DNA of 64,000 nt from CAZTTH01 sp964615975 (GCA_964615975.1 CAZTTH010000015.1:12411-76410); one strand, 5' to 3'. Numbered from the stretch's first letter, positions 1 through 9,728 are shown. The notes: generated from the sequence alone by a model not told the origin. Program-made: numbers and translations.

Positions 1-695
1 TCATAGCATTTTTCGCTTTTCCCGAGTTCTGCCGCCAGTTGTTTTTGTCCGTCAATTTGCTTTTTGACGATTTCATTGGCGAAAACCGTGGCATCGCGAA
101 GCAGTTCTTCACTGACTTCATAGGATGACCCTTCGATCATGATGACTTTGTCAGCGATGCCGGCATAGACCAGGTCCAGGTCGCTTTTTTCTAATTCTGC
201 ATGACTCGGATTGGCGATGAATTTACCATCAACATGGCCGACCCGCAGCGCCCCGATCGGTCCCATGAAAGGGATATCGGAGATGGTCAGGGCGGCTGAA
301 GCGGCAATGATACCGAGAACATCGGCATCATATTCACCATCGGCACTTAACAGGATACATTGGATTTGAACATCACAGACATAACCTTTGGGAAATAATG
401 GCCGAATGGGACGGTCAATCATCCGTGAGGACAGGATTTCTTTTTCGGATGGTCGTCCTTCTCTTTTGAAGTAACCGCCGGGAATCATCCCCGCGGCGCT
501 GAACTTCTCCCGATAATCGACCTGCAAGGGAAAAAAGTCAATGTTCTGACGGGGCGCGGAAGAACAAGCGGCGGCCAGGATGATGGTATCTCCCTGGCGG
601 ACAGTTACCGCGCCACTGGCCAGGAGCGCCAGCTTCCCGGTTTCTATAGTGATATTTGAATTTTCGGATAAAGCGATTGTGATGTTATTCGGCAT
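1..695 (-). CDS. pnp: Polyribonucleotide nucleotidyltransferase (PNPase), N-terminal part
   Basis: The frame reads leftward from the ATG at 693-695 and is still open at base 1, so only about 231 N-terminal residues are visible. PNPase is a phosphorolytic 3'-5' exoribonuclease of the RNA degradosome. The visible part is the first RNase PH-like domain: a start of the type MPNNITIALSENSNITIETGKLA, the segment GAVTVRQGDTIILAAACSS, the signature YREKFSAAGMIPGGYFKREG and the RMIDRPIRPLFPKGY block, all typical of PNPase. rpsO, often found directly upstream, is absent; the next gene upstream is recD about 400 bases away. The family call is certain; the C-terminal KH/S1 part lies outside the window. 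Confidence 0.96.
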   Translation of the reverse strand, partial: MPNNITIALSENSNITIETGKLALLASGAVTVRQGDTIILAAACSSAPRQNIDFFPLQVDYREKFSAAGMIPGGYFKREGRPSEKEILSSRMIDRPIRPLFPKGYVCDVQIQCILLSADGEYDADVLGIIAASAALTISDIPFMGPIGALRVGHVDGKFIANPSHAELEKSDLDLVYAGIADKVIMIEGSSYEVSEELLRDATVFANEIVKKQIDGQKQLAAELGKSEKCY

Positions 696-1104
696 TGTGA
701 ACCTCTCTGATGTTGTCTGCAAACCGGTTTTTGTTTTCTGTGCTTGATTATAGTCTGGTTTCACCCAAAGTCGTCACCTTCAGCGATTCCGTCCTGCGCG
801 CCGGGGTTAGAATTAACGAAAGCACATTTATTGTTTTTTCTTGTTTCAAAGGCAGGAATAATAATCGTGTTAGCTCATGCTGTCAATCAGTATTTTTGAT
901 TAGCATGCCTTCGCCATGAGAATCTTATCCCAATGAAGATTGCGGCGTCCATTACATTTTTTGGGCCGCGCGTAGAGGTGAGCTCTCGCCATCTAATCAT
1001 TACTCTGAATGATTTTAGAGTAAATTCGTTCTTTAAACTATCGCAATCGCGGGAAGGGGAAGTCACCTTGAACCGGAAATTGAATCGCGTGAATCAGACC
1101 GGTA
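696..1104. other. Intergenic region between pnp and recD
   Basis: No convincing gene. The only clear structure is a perfect 7-bp inverted repeat, TTACTCT at 1000-1006 and AGAGTAA at 1017-1023, about 80 bases past the recD stop. It has no clean U-tract, so it is at most a weak candidate terminator for the recD transcript. The pnp promoter should also lie here, but I see no convincing -35/-10 pair. Confidence 0.4.
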
Positions 1105-3012
1105 TTATGGTCTTTGCGATTCACTTGGCAATCGTTCTTCAGATAATCGATCGGATAAACCCGAAGAGCGAATGGTGCGGTTCTCTAGGGCTTGTTTAAA
1201 GGCCATTTCGTTGGTATAAATCGTCAGGTGATTGCGGGCGCGGGTGATACCGGTGTAGAGCAATTCACGGGTAAGAATCTGATTTTGACCATCTGGAATG
1301 AGAAAATGGATGGAGGAGTATTCTGATCCTTGTGCCTTGTTGACCGTGAGTGCATAACAGGTATCATGTTCCGGCAAGTGCGCCAATTGATAGCGTCGCC
1401 AGGACGGATCGGAGGGAGCAAAGAAGGCATATAATTGTTGGTCGCTCGCTTCTCTTAGAACGATGCCGATATCGCCATTGAAGAGATGCGCGCGATAATC
1501 ATTTCTGGTTATAATAAGCGGACGGCCTGGATACCATTTCCCGCGACCGGATATTCTTTTATTTTCCTGGAGAAATTGTTCCATGGCGGTATTCAAGGCG
1601 GCCGTTCCATAAGGACCAACGCGAAATGGACTGAGAATCTTGCTGCGATTGAAGAGGCGGAAAACATCCTCCTTGTCAACAGCATTGAGATAGGCATCGA
1701 TATCCGGTAGCAGTGCCTTAAACACCGCGAAAAATTCACCGGGCAAGGGTAATCGACAATAATGAATATCACTTTCCCGATCAGGAGTTGATTCACTGAG
1801 CAGGCGCCAGGCATTGTCGGCGTCTCCCGCTAAAACCAGTTGACTGAGCCGGGCGATACCGCCTGTCACCGGGAAACGATAAGACCGGGTTAAAAGTGTA
1901 AATCCATATCCACGCGCGGGCGGCATGGACTTCACATTGTCTGCCTGGCTGTCTGCCCCGGGAATGACCGGCAGGGGAGAAGCCAATTCCATTGGGGAGT
2001 CGGCGCCCGGATCATATCCCTGACATAAATCGGAAAATACCGCTCCTGGAGCGACGGATGCCAATTGATCTTTGTCTCCCACCAGAATCAATCGCGCGGT
2101 CAATGGCAGAGCGGCCAATAGCTTATCCATGAGCAGGAGATCGATCATGGATGCTTCATCAACAATGATCAGGTCATAGGGCAGCAGGTTATCGCGGTGA
2201 TGACGAAAGCGATTGTGGCGCGGATCAAATCCCAGCAGTTTATGCACGGTTATGGCTGCGGGGATCTGTCCAGGATTTATCTGCCTGGCTTCTGGCAGAC
2301 TGGCGTCATAATGAGCTATAGCTTCCTGCAGGCGATGTGCGGCTTTACCGGTTAAGGCAGTTATTCCAATCCGCAATTTCGCAGGCGTAAACAGAGAATG
2401 GAAGAAATGCAATACTTTTGCGATGGTGGTGGTTTTGCCGGTCCCCGGTCCACCCGAGATCACACTGATGGGATAGTAAATGGCATTAATCGCGGCCCGC
2501 CATGGCGCCGGATCGACATCTGGTGAATGAGGAAAGCATTCAGCGACGCATTGGGTAAGATGCGCCGCTTCCGGCTGCAAGCCGGTAAATGGCTTCAAGA
2601 TAGCTAATCTTTCCACCAGATTTTGCTCCATTCGCCAGTACCGATACAGGTATAGCCGCAGGCGCTGGTCCAGAATCAATGGTTTGAGCTCTCCCGGTTT
2701 GCCAATCATTTCGGGAAAATTCTGCAACCTGTCGCGCCAGGTCTGTGGAGTGGGCCAGTCTTTAGCCGTGATCGGTGGAATGGCGGGGTTTTCACCGGTC
2801 AGGCGCGAAGGATCCGTCTGCTGTAAATCCCAACAGGCATGCCCCTCATCTCGACAGCGACTGACGAGAGCAGCGGCGGCATAGAGCCATTGACTCTCTG
2901 GATGGGGGTTATCGTTGACGATGAAAGTGGCGAAATAACGGTCCAGCGGAGCGAAACACACCGCATTCAAATTCAAGAGCAGCTCATGAGTGATGTGAGC
3001 TGAACATTTCAT
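1105..3012 (-). CDS. recD: RecD-like helicase (exodeoxyribonuclease V alpha subunit)
   Basis: 635 residues, superfamily 1B DNA helicase. The Walker A motif GGPGTGKTTT lies near residues 187-196 and Walker B is IIVDEASMID. The C-terminal motifs TVNKAQGSEYSSI and YTGITRARNHLTIY are those of RecD/UvrD-type helicases. The length and the roughly 180-residue N-terminal region before Walker A fit RecD1, the RecBCD subunit, better than the longer stand-alone RecD2. Neither recB nor recC is in the window. The ATG overlaps the stop of the upstream protease gene in a TAATG arrangement (3010-3014), implying translational coupling. In the cell RecD is the 5'-3' motor of the double-strand-break repair nuclease; whether it acts in RecBCD here cannot be decided from this window. 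Confidence 0.9.
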   Translation of the reverse strand: MKCSAHITHELLLNLNAVCFAPLDRYFATFIVNDNPHPESQWLYAAAALVSRCRDEGHACWDLQQTDPSRLTGENPAIPPITAKDWPTPQTWRDRLQNFPEMIGKPGELKPLILDQRLRLYLYRYWRMEQNLVERLAILKPFTGLQPEAAHLTQCVAECFPHSPDVDPAPWRAAINAIYYPISVISGGPGTGKTTTIAKVLHFFHSLFTPAKLRIGITALTGKAAHRLQEAIAHYDASLPEARQINPGQIPAAITVHKLLGFDPRHNRFRHHRDNLLPYDLIIVDEASMIDLLLMDKLLAALPLTARLILVGDKDQLASVAPGAVFSDLCQGYDPGADSPMELASPLPVIPGADSQADNVKSMPPARGYGFTLLTRSYRFPVTGGIARLSQLVLAGDADNAWRLLSESTPDRESDIHYCRLPLPGEFFAVFKALLPDIDAYLNAVDKEDVFRLFNRSKILSPFRVGPYGTAALNTAMEQFLQENKRISGRGKWYPGRPLIITRNDYRAHLFNGDIGIVLREASDQQLYAFFAPSDPSWRRYQLAHLPEHDTCYALTVNKAQGSEYSSIHFLIPDGQNQILTRELLYTGITRARNHLTIYTNEMAFKQALENRTIRSSGLSDRLSEERLPSESQRP

Positions 3013-3707
3013 TAATTGCGGCGGCCGCCAATCAGGCCGAATCTGACCAAATAATAGAGTAACGTCAGAATCGCGGAGATGGCGGATGCCAGATAAGTCA
3101 GAAAAGCGGCATTCAGAACTTTGCCGGCAGATTCGGTTTCCTCAGCTGAAAGCAGTCCGATACCAGCCATGGCGCGCTTTGCCCGGGCGCTGGCATCCCA
3201 TTCAACTGGCAATGTAACTAGCGAAAATACCACCGCCATTCCGCACATGGCAATGCCAAGCAGGATGAAACCCGGCCTGGCCAGCATGGCTCCAATTAAT
3301 ATTACCCACACATACAACGTACTGCAGATATTGGTGGCGGGAACCAGCGCGGTCCGCAAATGCAGCGCCGCATATCCTTGCGCATGCTGAATGGCATGAC
3401 CGGCTTCATGACAGGCAACGCCAATGGCGGATAATGAATTCTTGCCATAAACTTCATCGGACAACCGCAGCGTCCTAGACATAGGATCATAATGATCGGT
3501 CAGGGTTCCCCGGGTATGCTCGATCTGGACATCGCTGATTCCCAGGCGTTTGAGCATCATTGCGGCAGCTTCAGCGCCGGTGTACCCGCGGGACGAGCGA
3601 ATCTGGGAATAGCGGGAAAAAGTTGAACGGGTTAAAAATGAAGCCCATAAGGCAAGTGCCAGGCCAGGCAGGGCAAATAAAATATAGAGTGGGTCAATAC
3701 CGAACAT
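3012..3707 (-). CDS. YugP-like membrane zinc metallopeptidase
   Basis: 231 residues. The zinc-binding motif HEAGH is at residues 100-104 in the context GVACHEAGHAIQHAQGY. There is an N-terminal membrane segment (about residues 8-25), two central hydrophobic segments after the motif, and one near the C-terminus. This is the layout of the neutral zinc metallopeptidase family represented by B. subtilis YugP. The start is supported by AGGAG eight bases upstream of the ATG (revcomp of 3708-3720). The gene is first in a two-gene unit with recD, its stop overlapping the recD start by one base. Its physiological substrate is unknown; it would act at the inner membrane. Confidence 0.88.
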   Translation of the reverse strand: MFGIDPLYILFALPGLALALWASFLTRSTFSRYSQIRSSRGYTGAEAAAMMLKRLGISDVQIEHTRGTLTDHYDPMSRTLRLSDEVYGKNSLSAIGVACHEAGHAIQHAQGYAALHLRTALVPATNICSTLYVWVILIGAMLARPGFILLGIAMCGMAVVFSLVTLPVEWDASARAKRAMAGIGLLSAEETESAGKVLNAAFLTYLASAISAILTLLYYLVRFGLIGGRRN

Positions 3708-3976
3708 AGTGTTATCTCCTAAGAAATATCGTTATAAAATAGTTGTTGTTGCTGATGTAATCGCCATTAATTTCCCTTAATGATAAATCGTTAATGATGG
3801 ATTTCCATAAATTAATGTTATCGATTGTTTGATTTGGATGCTTGAAAGCATGGGGCGTGCCATAGAATTCCAAGAATTTTTACCGCTATTAAATATGGAC
3901 AATGCGTTTCATCAATTCTGCCAGTTTGACACGGCAGGGGAAATGCCGCTTGTGCCATTTTGATCCGGGCTTGAAA

Positions 3977-4417
3977 TTAATCGGCGACGATCACTTCAAG
4001 CCACTGTCGTCCCCATTGGATGGCATCGGCATGTCTGGGGAAAAACAAATCGATTTTTGTCGGACCGACGATCGCGCCGCCGGTATCATGCACCACTCCC
4101 CTGCCATAACCGGGGATGAACATCTGGGTGCCAAACGGATAGTAGGATTTATCAGCGGCAATCGTGCCACGTCGGGCACGTGTGCCGTCCGCGCAGATGC
4201 CGACAAATTTTCGTTTCCCTTTCTGCGGACCGGAAGCGTATACCGGGCGCCACAGCCAATTGCGTTTCCAGCTGCAACATTTTTGACACGGGCAATACGC
4301 CGTCACTTCCATCCTTATCTTCCGGCCATTGATGGGAACAAAGCGATGATAAAGTTTGTCGCATCCGACGATGGCGATTATGATTAACAAAAATTTTATC
4401 CACAATTTTTTTTTCAC
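3977..4417 (-). CDS. Secreted 3D-domain (double-psi beta-barrel) lipoprotein
   Basis: 146 residues. An N-terminal hydrophobic stretch of about 16 residues ends in IVGC, a plausible lipobox (Cys19). The rest matches the 3D domain (named for three conserved Asp residues) found in MltA-, RpfB- and YuiC-like cell-wall enzymes: TAYCPCQKCCSW, GTIAADKSYYPFGTQMFIPGYG, VVHDTGGAIVG and KIDLFF. Such domains are associated with cleavage of peptidoglycan glycan strands. Several Cys residues (YCPCQKCC) suggest a disulfide or metal site. It stands alone, with about 270 bases before the zinc protease gene. The domain is clear; enzymatic activity is inferred from the family. Confidence 0.85.
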   Translation of the reverse strand: MKKKLWIKFLLIIIAIVGCDKLYHRFVPINGRKIRMEVTAYCPCQKCCSWKRNWLWRPVYASGPQKGKRKFVGICADGTRARRGTIAADKSYYPFGTQMFIPGYGRGVVHDTGGAIVGPTKIDLFFPRHADAIQWGRQWLEVIVAD

Positions 4418-4782
4418 CGTTTGAATCCTGAATTATGAATGCCCAATCACAGTTGACCCGGATTGCCCATGCGTTCAGTGAATGTCGCTTGGAAGCAATA
4501 TTGATCAATGATGCGGCAGCTGCCTAACAGGGGGGGGCCCGGTTACGACGCTGGATTTTGATATTATGTGTTGAAAAAGACCTTGCATGAAATAAAACGA
4601 TCCGAAAAATAAAAAATTAACCGCGTTGCGCCGGGAAGTTAATCGAGTTGAAATTGAGCAAATTCACCATCTACTGGCACTGCCGATGAATCGACGCACC
4701 TACTTTCTTCGTGTCCGGCGGCCCGGTGGCGGTTCAAGCCTGTAATTCTGATTGCTGATCATAACATCTTGGGCATCAGGAC
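4418..4782. other. Intergenic region between the 3D-domain gene and hemA
   Basis: No supported gene. It contains a G-tract (GGGGGGG near 4532) followed by CCC, and an AT-rich patch near 4590-4620. Several short frames on both strands show no family signature. It should hold the 3D-domain gene promoter and the hemA terminator, neither of which is recognisable. Confidence 0.35.
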
Positions 4783-6057
4783 TTAAAGGTTAAAAAAATT
4801 CCTGAACAGCGATACCACATCGAGATGATTGCCGGTATCCTCTGCTTTTGCTTCGTGAGTAATTCCCCGCCGCAAGGTTATGATGGGATCATGAAGGATC
4901 TTGTTATTGATTTGATTGACCGAGTGTTCGATCAGTTCTTTTTCCGCGCATGTAAGCGCCGGCAGGCGATTAAATAATTTTTCCAACTCTTTCTGTTTGA
5001 TTCCCGCCACCCGTTCCTGCAGGGAAATAATCAGGGATCCAACCTGAACGCCATTGTACCGGTAAAACTCTTCGGCCTTTTGGGCCGCGATCTGCTCGCC
5101 CTTGACCATTTCCGCGCGCCGTTCACCCATATTGTTGTCTATCAGTTTCTGTAGATCGTCGAGATTGTAGAGATATACTTCCGACAGGCGATTGATTGCG
5201 GGATCTACATTCCTGGGAACTCCCAAATCGATAATGAAGAGTGGGCGGCCCAATCGTTGCCGCATGGTTTGTTGGATCATCACCTCCGTCAACAATCCCT
5301 TGCGGTTGCCAATCGAACAGATAATGATATCTACATCCGGCATGATCGCCACGAACTTATCGAAATCGATGGCGATACCAGCATATTTATCTGCCAGAGT
5401 GTTGGCGCGTTCCAGGTTTCGATTCGCTATCCAGATGGTGCGAACCCCCGCCTGTGATAAATATTCGGCAGCCAGTTCCCCCATTTCCCCCGCCCCTATT
5501 AACAGGACCTTTTTATCCCTGAGATCGGCGAAGATATTTTGGGCTAGATGCACCGCGATGCTGCCCACCGATACCGGACCGCGGCCAATATTTGTTTCGC
5601 TGCGGATCGCCTTGGCGACATTCAGGGTTTGTTGATATATCGTTTGCAGATTCTGAGAGCCATAACCATGCAGGAAGGAAAATTCAAAGGCCTCTTTGAC
5701 TTGCCCGAAAATCTGGGTTTCGCCGGGAACCATTGAATCAAGTCCCCCGGCCACTCTGAATAAATGAATCAGGGCCTCCTTCCCATGATAATGGTAAAAC
5801 AAGTCCTCGTATTGAGTGGCATCAACCGTGGAAGGAAGTGTGAAGAAATGCACTATTGGGATTGGATTTTCCTGTTGTGGTGGTGCGTAAATCACTTCAC
5901 TTCGATTGCAGGTGCTGAGCAGCACAATTTCTTTGGCCAATGGCGCCAATTGCTCTAAGCGCTGCAGGCGGTCGCCATCGAGAACCGAAAACCGTTCGCG
6001 AATCTCCAGCGGCGCGCTTTTGTGATTTAGACCTAATATGGATAGATTCGGCATCAT
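4783..6057 (-). CDS. hemA: Glutamyl-tRNA reductase
   Basis: About 424 residues, the usual GluTR length. It reduces Glu-tRNA(Glu) with NADPH to glutamate-1-semialdehyde, the first committed step of C5 tetrapyrrole synthesis. The N-terminal catalytic domain has LLSTCNRSEVIY with nucleophile Cys50. GGLDSMVPGETQIFGQVKEA follows, then a Rossmann domain (VLLIGAGEMGELAAEYL) and a helical dimerisation domain. The open frame extends upstream over hemX, but the conserved N-terminus MPNLSILGLNHKSAPLEIRE starts at an ATG doublet at 6052-6057, with GGAGG just upstream. The first ATG overlaps the hemX stop as ATGA, so hemX and hemA are translationally coupled. Other heme genes are not in the window. Confidence 0.96.
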   Translation of the reverse strand: MMPNLSILGLNHKSAPLEIRERFSVLDGDRLQRLEQLAPLAKEIVLLSTCNRSEVIYAPPQQENPIPIVHFFTLPSTVDATQYEDLFYHYHGKEALIHLFRVAGGLDSMVPGETQIFGQVKEAFEFSFLHGYGSQNLQTIYQQTLNVAKAIRSETNIGRGPVSVGSIAVHLAQNIFADLRDKKVLLIGAGEMGELAAEYLSQAGVRTIWIANRNLERANTLADKYAGIAIDFDKFVAIMPDVDIIICSIGNRKGLLTEVMIQQTMRQRLGRPLFIIDLGVPRNVDPAINRLSEVYLYNLDDLQKLIDNNMGERRAEMVKGEQIAAQKAEEFYRYNGVQVGSLIISLQERVAGIKQKELEKLFNRLPALTCAEKELIEHSVNQINNKILHDPIITLRRGITHEAKAEDTGNHLDVVSLFRNFFNL

Positions 6058-6911
6058 CGTCCCTCCATTTGGGAGTGCGGGAAGTGCATGGGAGGCGGAT
6101 GAACCGCGGCAGTAAAGAACGAGTGGTTGGTCGTAAATAAAAATGAAATAAGCACAAAAGCAAAGAGCAACACAATTCCACGTGCCAGTTGCCGGGCATG
6201 CAAACGTCCTGAGTGATGGCAAAAAAACAAGCTGGAAAACACCGCCCAATTGATGATCGCCCAGATGATTTTGACATCCTGATACCAACTGTGCGGCAAA
6301 ACCAATCCCGCATAGACAATCCCGATGATCAATCCGAGGGTAAAACAGGCAAAGCCGGCAGTGAATGCCGATTCCATAATGCGCTTGGAGATCGGCAATG
6401 CGGGAATACTGTCATCCATCGCCGCCAGTTGATGATGTTTCAAGGCCCGACTTTTTAATAAAAACAACCATGCCGCCGCGAACGAAAGACAAAGCAGTCC
6501 CAATCCGAGAAAAACCAAGGTAATATGAAATCCCGTTGTCAGTCCGGAAAACTCTGTAAACCGCTCATTGATCGGCGCCAGTGATAACCCCGACAATAAA
6601 ACAAAGGTGGATGCGATCGGGATTAAAATCGAACCTAAAATGCGAATCCGGTAGTGGTATTCGGCTATAAAATAGACGCACATGATGACCCAGGCAAAAA
6701 CGATGTAACGGGCGTTGCCAAACATCAGTGATGCCACACCGGTTTCAATGATCGCAATCGCGATGGTCAGAGTCATCGCTAAAAATGCAATGAAAGCGGT
6801 GAGTGTTCCCACCAAAAATAATTGTTGCGATTTCTTGATGGAAAAGAGTATGAATGCCAACAGGCTGACCGAGACCAACGGAATCGAAGTATTAAGGAAA
6901 AACGCGGACAT
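6054..6911 (-). CDS. hemX: HemX/CcsA-like cytochrome c assembly family membrane protein
   Basis: 285 residues, about eight hydrophobic segments. It belongs to the CcsA/CcmC/HemX heme-handling superfamily: the segment WYQDVKIIWAIINWAVFSSLFF followed by HSGRLHARQL corresponds to the C-terminal signature of this family. It sits directly upstream of hemA with an ATGA overlap, the classic hemX-hemA arrangement, in which HemX is reported to influence GluTR abundance in B. subtilis. A role in heme export or cytochrome c maturation cannot be separated from sequence. Confidence 0.82.
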   Translation of the reverse strand: MSAFFLNTSIPLVSVSLLAFILFSIKKSQQLFLVGTLTAFIAFLAMTLTIAIAIIETGVASLMFGNARYIVFAWVIMCVYFIAEYHYRIRILGSILIPIASTFVLLSGLSLAPINERFTEFSGLTTGFHITLVFLGLGLLCLSFAAAWLFLLKSRALKHHQLAAMDDSIPALPISKRIMESAFTAGFACFTLGLIIGIVYAGLVLPHSWYQDVKIIWAIINWAVFSSLFFCHHSGRLHARQLARGIVLLFAFVLISFLFTTNHSFFTAAVHPPPMHFPHSQMEGR

Positions 6912-7188
6912 GACCAGAACTGAATCATTTTATTTATAATTGAGATGAATACCGGATTGCCAATAACATAACGCAAGGTTATTTTGCCGAGGAATGCCCA
7001 TGCCGCCATGGCATCTCTATGCATTTCAAACCCGCGTCTGCCATTATTGAATGCAATCACGGAAATCAGCTTATACATTAGCCCAATACCATGTCTGTTT
7101 ACACCGAGGTTGAAGAAAGAGGATTTCGCACGGCATTCAGACGGCAGAAAATGTGAACAACTATTGTTAAAATACAAGGAGAAACACC

Positions 7189-7686
7189 ATGCTTAGCAAT
7201 GCCATCGAAAAAGCCATCAATGAACAAATTAATAATGAATTTTATGCTTCCTATTTATATCTTTCCATGGCATCATGGTGCGACCGCCAGAATCTTACTG
7301 GATTCGCGGGCTGGCTCATGCTGCAAAGCCGTGAGGAAACCGGTCATGGGATGAAGTTTTTCGAATTTCTCAATGATTGTGAAGGCACTGTCAAGCTCCT
7401 GACAATCAAGGCGCCGCCAGTTGAGTTCAAATCCATGTTGAATTTGTTCGAACAGGCTTTGGAACATGAAATGAAAGTCACAGAACGCATCAATCATCTC
7501 TATGATCTGGCGGTTAAGGAGAAGTCTTTCGCGGTGCAGACCTTTCTGCATTGGTTTCTCATGGAGCAAATCGAGGAGGAGAAATCAGCCCGATATGTGA
7601 TTGGCAAACTGCAATTAATCGCCAATAATGCCGAAGCTTTATTAATGTTGGATCGGGAATTGGGAGAACGGAAAACCGCCGACTGA
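7189..7686 (+). CDS. ftnA: Bacterial non-heme ferritin
   Basis: 165 residues, the typical ferritin length. Ferroxidase-site residues line up with E. coli FtnA: Glu17, Glu50, His53, Glu94, Gln127 and Glu130. It lacks the heme-ligand Met typical of bacterioferritin at the expected place. It would form a 24-subunit cytoplasmic cage that oxidises Fe(II) and stores Fe(III). The start has a strong AAGGAG 7 bases upstream of the ATG. The gene stands alone, divergent from hemX. I see no Fur-box-like 19-bp palindrome I could defend in the 277-base upstream region. Confidence 0.96.
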   Translation: MLSNAIEKAINEQINNEFYASYLYLSMASWCDRQNLTGFAGWLMLQSREETGHGMKFFEFLNDCEGTVKLLTIKAPPVEFKSMLNLFEQALEHEMKVTERINHLYDLAVKEKSFAVQTFLHWFLMEQIEEEKSARYVIGKLQLIANNAEALLMLDRELGERKTAD

Positions 7687-7887
7687 GCGCCGGACTGAGC
7701 TTGAGGCATAAAATTGGGCCCGACAGGAACTTCATGGTGATCCGGAATCGAAGCGGGTCATGGCCCTGCGGAAGCGATTGCCGGGCTGGGGCATGAATAC
7801 AGCGTCGACAGATACTGCCTCCCCAATCACCATCAGGGTTCATTCAAAAAATAAAACTCTCTCATCACAAAGCGGAATATCCCTCTT

Positions 7888-8379
7888 ATGAACGCCCCGT
7901 CCATGCAACTGGCCACCCTGTGTTATGTGCGGCATCTGGGTAAAACCTTGATGCTGCACCGGAATGCTAAAAAAGATGATATTCATGTGGGCAAGTGGAA
8001 TGGACTGGGGGGAAAATTCAATCCCGGGGAAACTCCTGAGGAATGTGTGATCCGTGAAGTCCATGAGGAATCTGGTCTGGTAATCACCAATCCCCAATGG
8101 CGCGGATTCCTTACCTTCCCGAAATTCAATCGCGGGGTGGACTGGTACGTCCATGTGTATGTGGCCACGGAGTTTACCGGCGCATTGATTGCTTCACCCG
8201 AAGGTGATTTGTGTTGGGTGGACAATGACAAGGTAGGTGATCTCAATCTCTGGCCCGGAGATTATTTGTTTCTCCCCTGGCTGGCGCAAAATCGCCATTT
8301 TTCAGCCAAGTTTACCTATCAGGATGGAGTGCTGCTCGACCACCATGTGGTTTTTTATTCGTGTCGTCAGGATCAATAG
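7888..8379 (+). CDS. Nudix hydrolase, MutT/MTH1-like (8-oxo-dGTP diphosphatase)
   Basis: 163 residues. A complete Nudix box lies near residues 42-64 (G-x5-E-x7-REV-x-EE-x-G, within GGKFNPGETPEECVIREVHEE). The fold start TLCYVRHLGKTLMLHRN, together with KWNGLGGK and a C-terminal LWPGDYLFLPWL segment, resembles MTH1-type 8-oxo-dGTP diphosphatases, which sanitise oxidised nucleotides. Pairing with nearby ferritin and thioredoxin reductase is suggestive of oxidative-stress functions but they are not one operon. No strong ribosome-binding site precedes the ATG at 7888. The gene ends 5 bases before the 3' end of the convergent tRNA-Leu. Confidence 0.85.
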   Translation: MNAPSMQLATLCYVRHLGKTLMLHRNAKKDDIHVGKWNGLGGKFNPGETPEECVIREVHEESGLVITNPQWRGFLTFPKFNRGVDWYVHVYVATEFTGALIASPEGDLCWVDNDKVGDLNLWPGDYLFLPWLAQNRHFSAKFTYQDGVLLDHHVVFYSCRQDQ

Positions 8380-8384
8380 ACAAA

Positions 8385-8469
<85 letters not shown>

Positions 8470-8504
8470 ACAATTAATTTTACCAAAACATCGCATCCGT
8501 GATC

Positions 8505-9437
8505 TTAACCGGGTTGGGTTTCCAACCATCGTTCAGCGTCGATTGCCGCCTGGCAGCCCATCCCTGCCGCGGTTACTGCCTGACGATAAACCCGATCAAC
8601 GCAATCTCCCGCCGCGAAGACTCCGGCGATTTTGGTTCTGGTACTGCGCGCCTGGGTGATAATATAGCCGTCCGCATCCATGTCGATCAATCCTTTGAAG
8701 GGAGCGGTATTGGGGATATGGCCGATGGCGACAAAGACCGCGCCGCATTCGATGGTGCGCGTGGTTTCTGATTGGCTGTCACGGACCACCAACCCGGTTA
8801 CTTTATCTTTTGCCGGATCCAAAATCTCCACCGGTATGCTGTTCCACGCGACTTCAATCTTATCATGCTCAAGCACCCGATTGGCCATGATTTTCGAAGC
8901 GCGAAACTGATCACGGCGATGAACGACGATCACTTTGGATGCGTAACGGGTTAAAAATAATGCTTCTTCCATGGCGGAATCACCGCCGCCAATCACCGCA
9001 ATCGGCACGCCGCGAAAGAAAGCGCCATCACAGGTTGCGCACGACGAAACTCCGCGGTTTTTCAACTTGGTTTCCGATTCAATACCCAGCCACCGCGGAT
9101 CCGCGCCGGTGGCGATGATCAACGCCTGAGTTTCAATCGTTTCACCATTATCCAATTCAAGGACTTGAGGACCGCCATCCCGGCATTGTGCCGCTGTTAC
9201 CTGAGCCGATTTGATGCGGCAGTCAAAGCGTTCAGCTTGAGCCCGCATTGCCTCCATCAAATCAAATCCCAACACCCCCTTGGCAAATCCCGGATAGTTT
9301 TCGACCTCACTGGTTTGAGTTAATTGTCCCCCCGGCAACGGGCCGGCAATGACCAAAGGGTTCAATACTGCTCGCGCGGCATAGATCGCGGCCGTATAAC
9401 CCGCGGCGCCGGCGCCGATAATGGTAACTTTTTCCAT
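8505..9437 (-). CDS. trxB: Thioredoxin-disulfide reductase
   Basis: 310 residues from the ATG at 9437, which has GGGAGGA eight bases upstream; the open frame extends further but without a better start. The FAD-binding motif GAGAAGYTAAIYAAR is at the N-terminus. The redox pair is CATC (Cys133, Cys136) in SSCATCDGAFF. The NADPH-binding motif VIGGGDSAMEEA follows, and the C-terminal FAD motif is GVFAAGDCVD. It transfers electrons from NADPH to thioredoxin in the cytoplasm. No thioredoxin gene is adjacent. The gene is followed by the tRNA-Leu gene on the same strand, 35 bases downstream. Confidence 0.97.
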   Translation of the reverse strand: MEKVTIIGAGAAGYTAAIYAARAVLNPLVIAGPLPGGQLTQTSEVENYPGFAKGVLGFDLMEAMRAQAERFDCRIKSAQVTAAQCRDGGPQVLELDNGETIETQALIIATGADPRWLGIESETKLKNRGVSSCATCDGAFFRGVPIAVIGGGDSAMEEALFLTRYASKVIVVHRRDQFRASKIMANRVLEHDKIEVAWNSIPVEILDPAKDKVTGLVVRDSQSETTRTIECGAVFVAIGHIPNTAPFKGLIDMDADGYIITQARSTRTKIAGVFAAGDCVDRVYRQAVTAAGMGCQAAIDAERWLETQPG

Positions 9438-9728
9438 CTGAAATCCTCCCAAAATAATACCCAAACTAAAATGCGATGAACCGAGGGTGAATGTCAATCT
9501 CCGATTTTTTGCCAAAGGGGTAAAAATTGCTGTCTTCTGTCTGATTTACAACCCCCAACTGAACAATAATCCCATGAAAATATGTTTAACTCTATTGACT
9601 ATCTTCGGAAATCATTTCACAATAACGCCCTGAAGACTTAATATACCAACTAGGTACCGCTAGGTATCCTTAAACCACAAAATACCACAATCGAATATCA
9701 ACTATGAAATTAGCAAGCAAGGTGAGCT
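9438..9728. other. Divergent intergenic region between trxB and yebC
   Basis: 291 bases holding the promoters of both divergent genes, though no confident -35/-10 pair is visible. Near 9650-9670 there is a short imperfect direct repeat (CTAGGTACC then CTAGGTATC, 11 bases apart) that could be a protein-binding site. There is no gene. Confidence 0.35.

Noticed and set aside
933..1199. An 88-codon plus-strand frame upstream of recD's end
   Set aside because: It overlaps recD on the opposite strand and shows no homology signature or ribosome-binding site.
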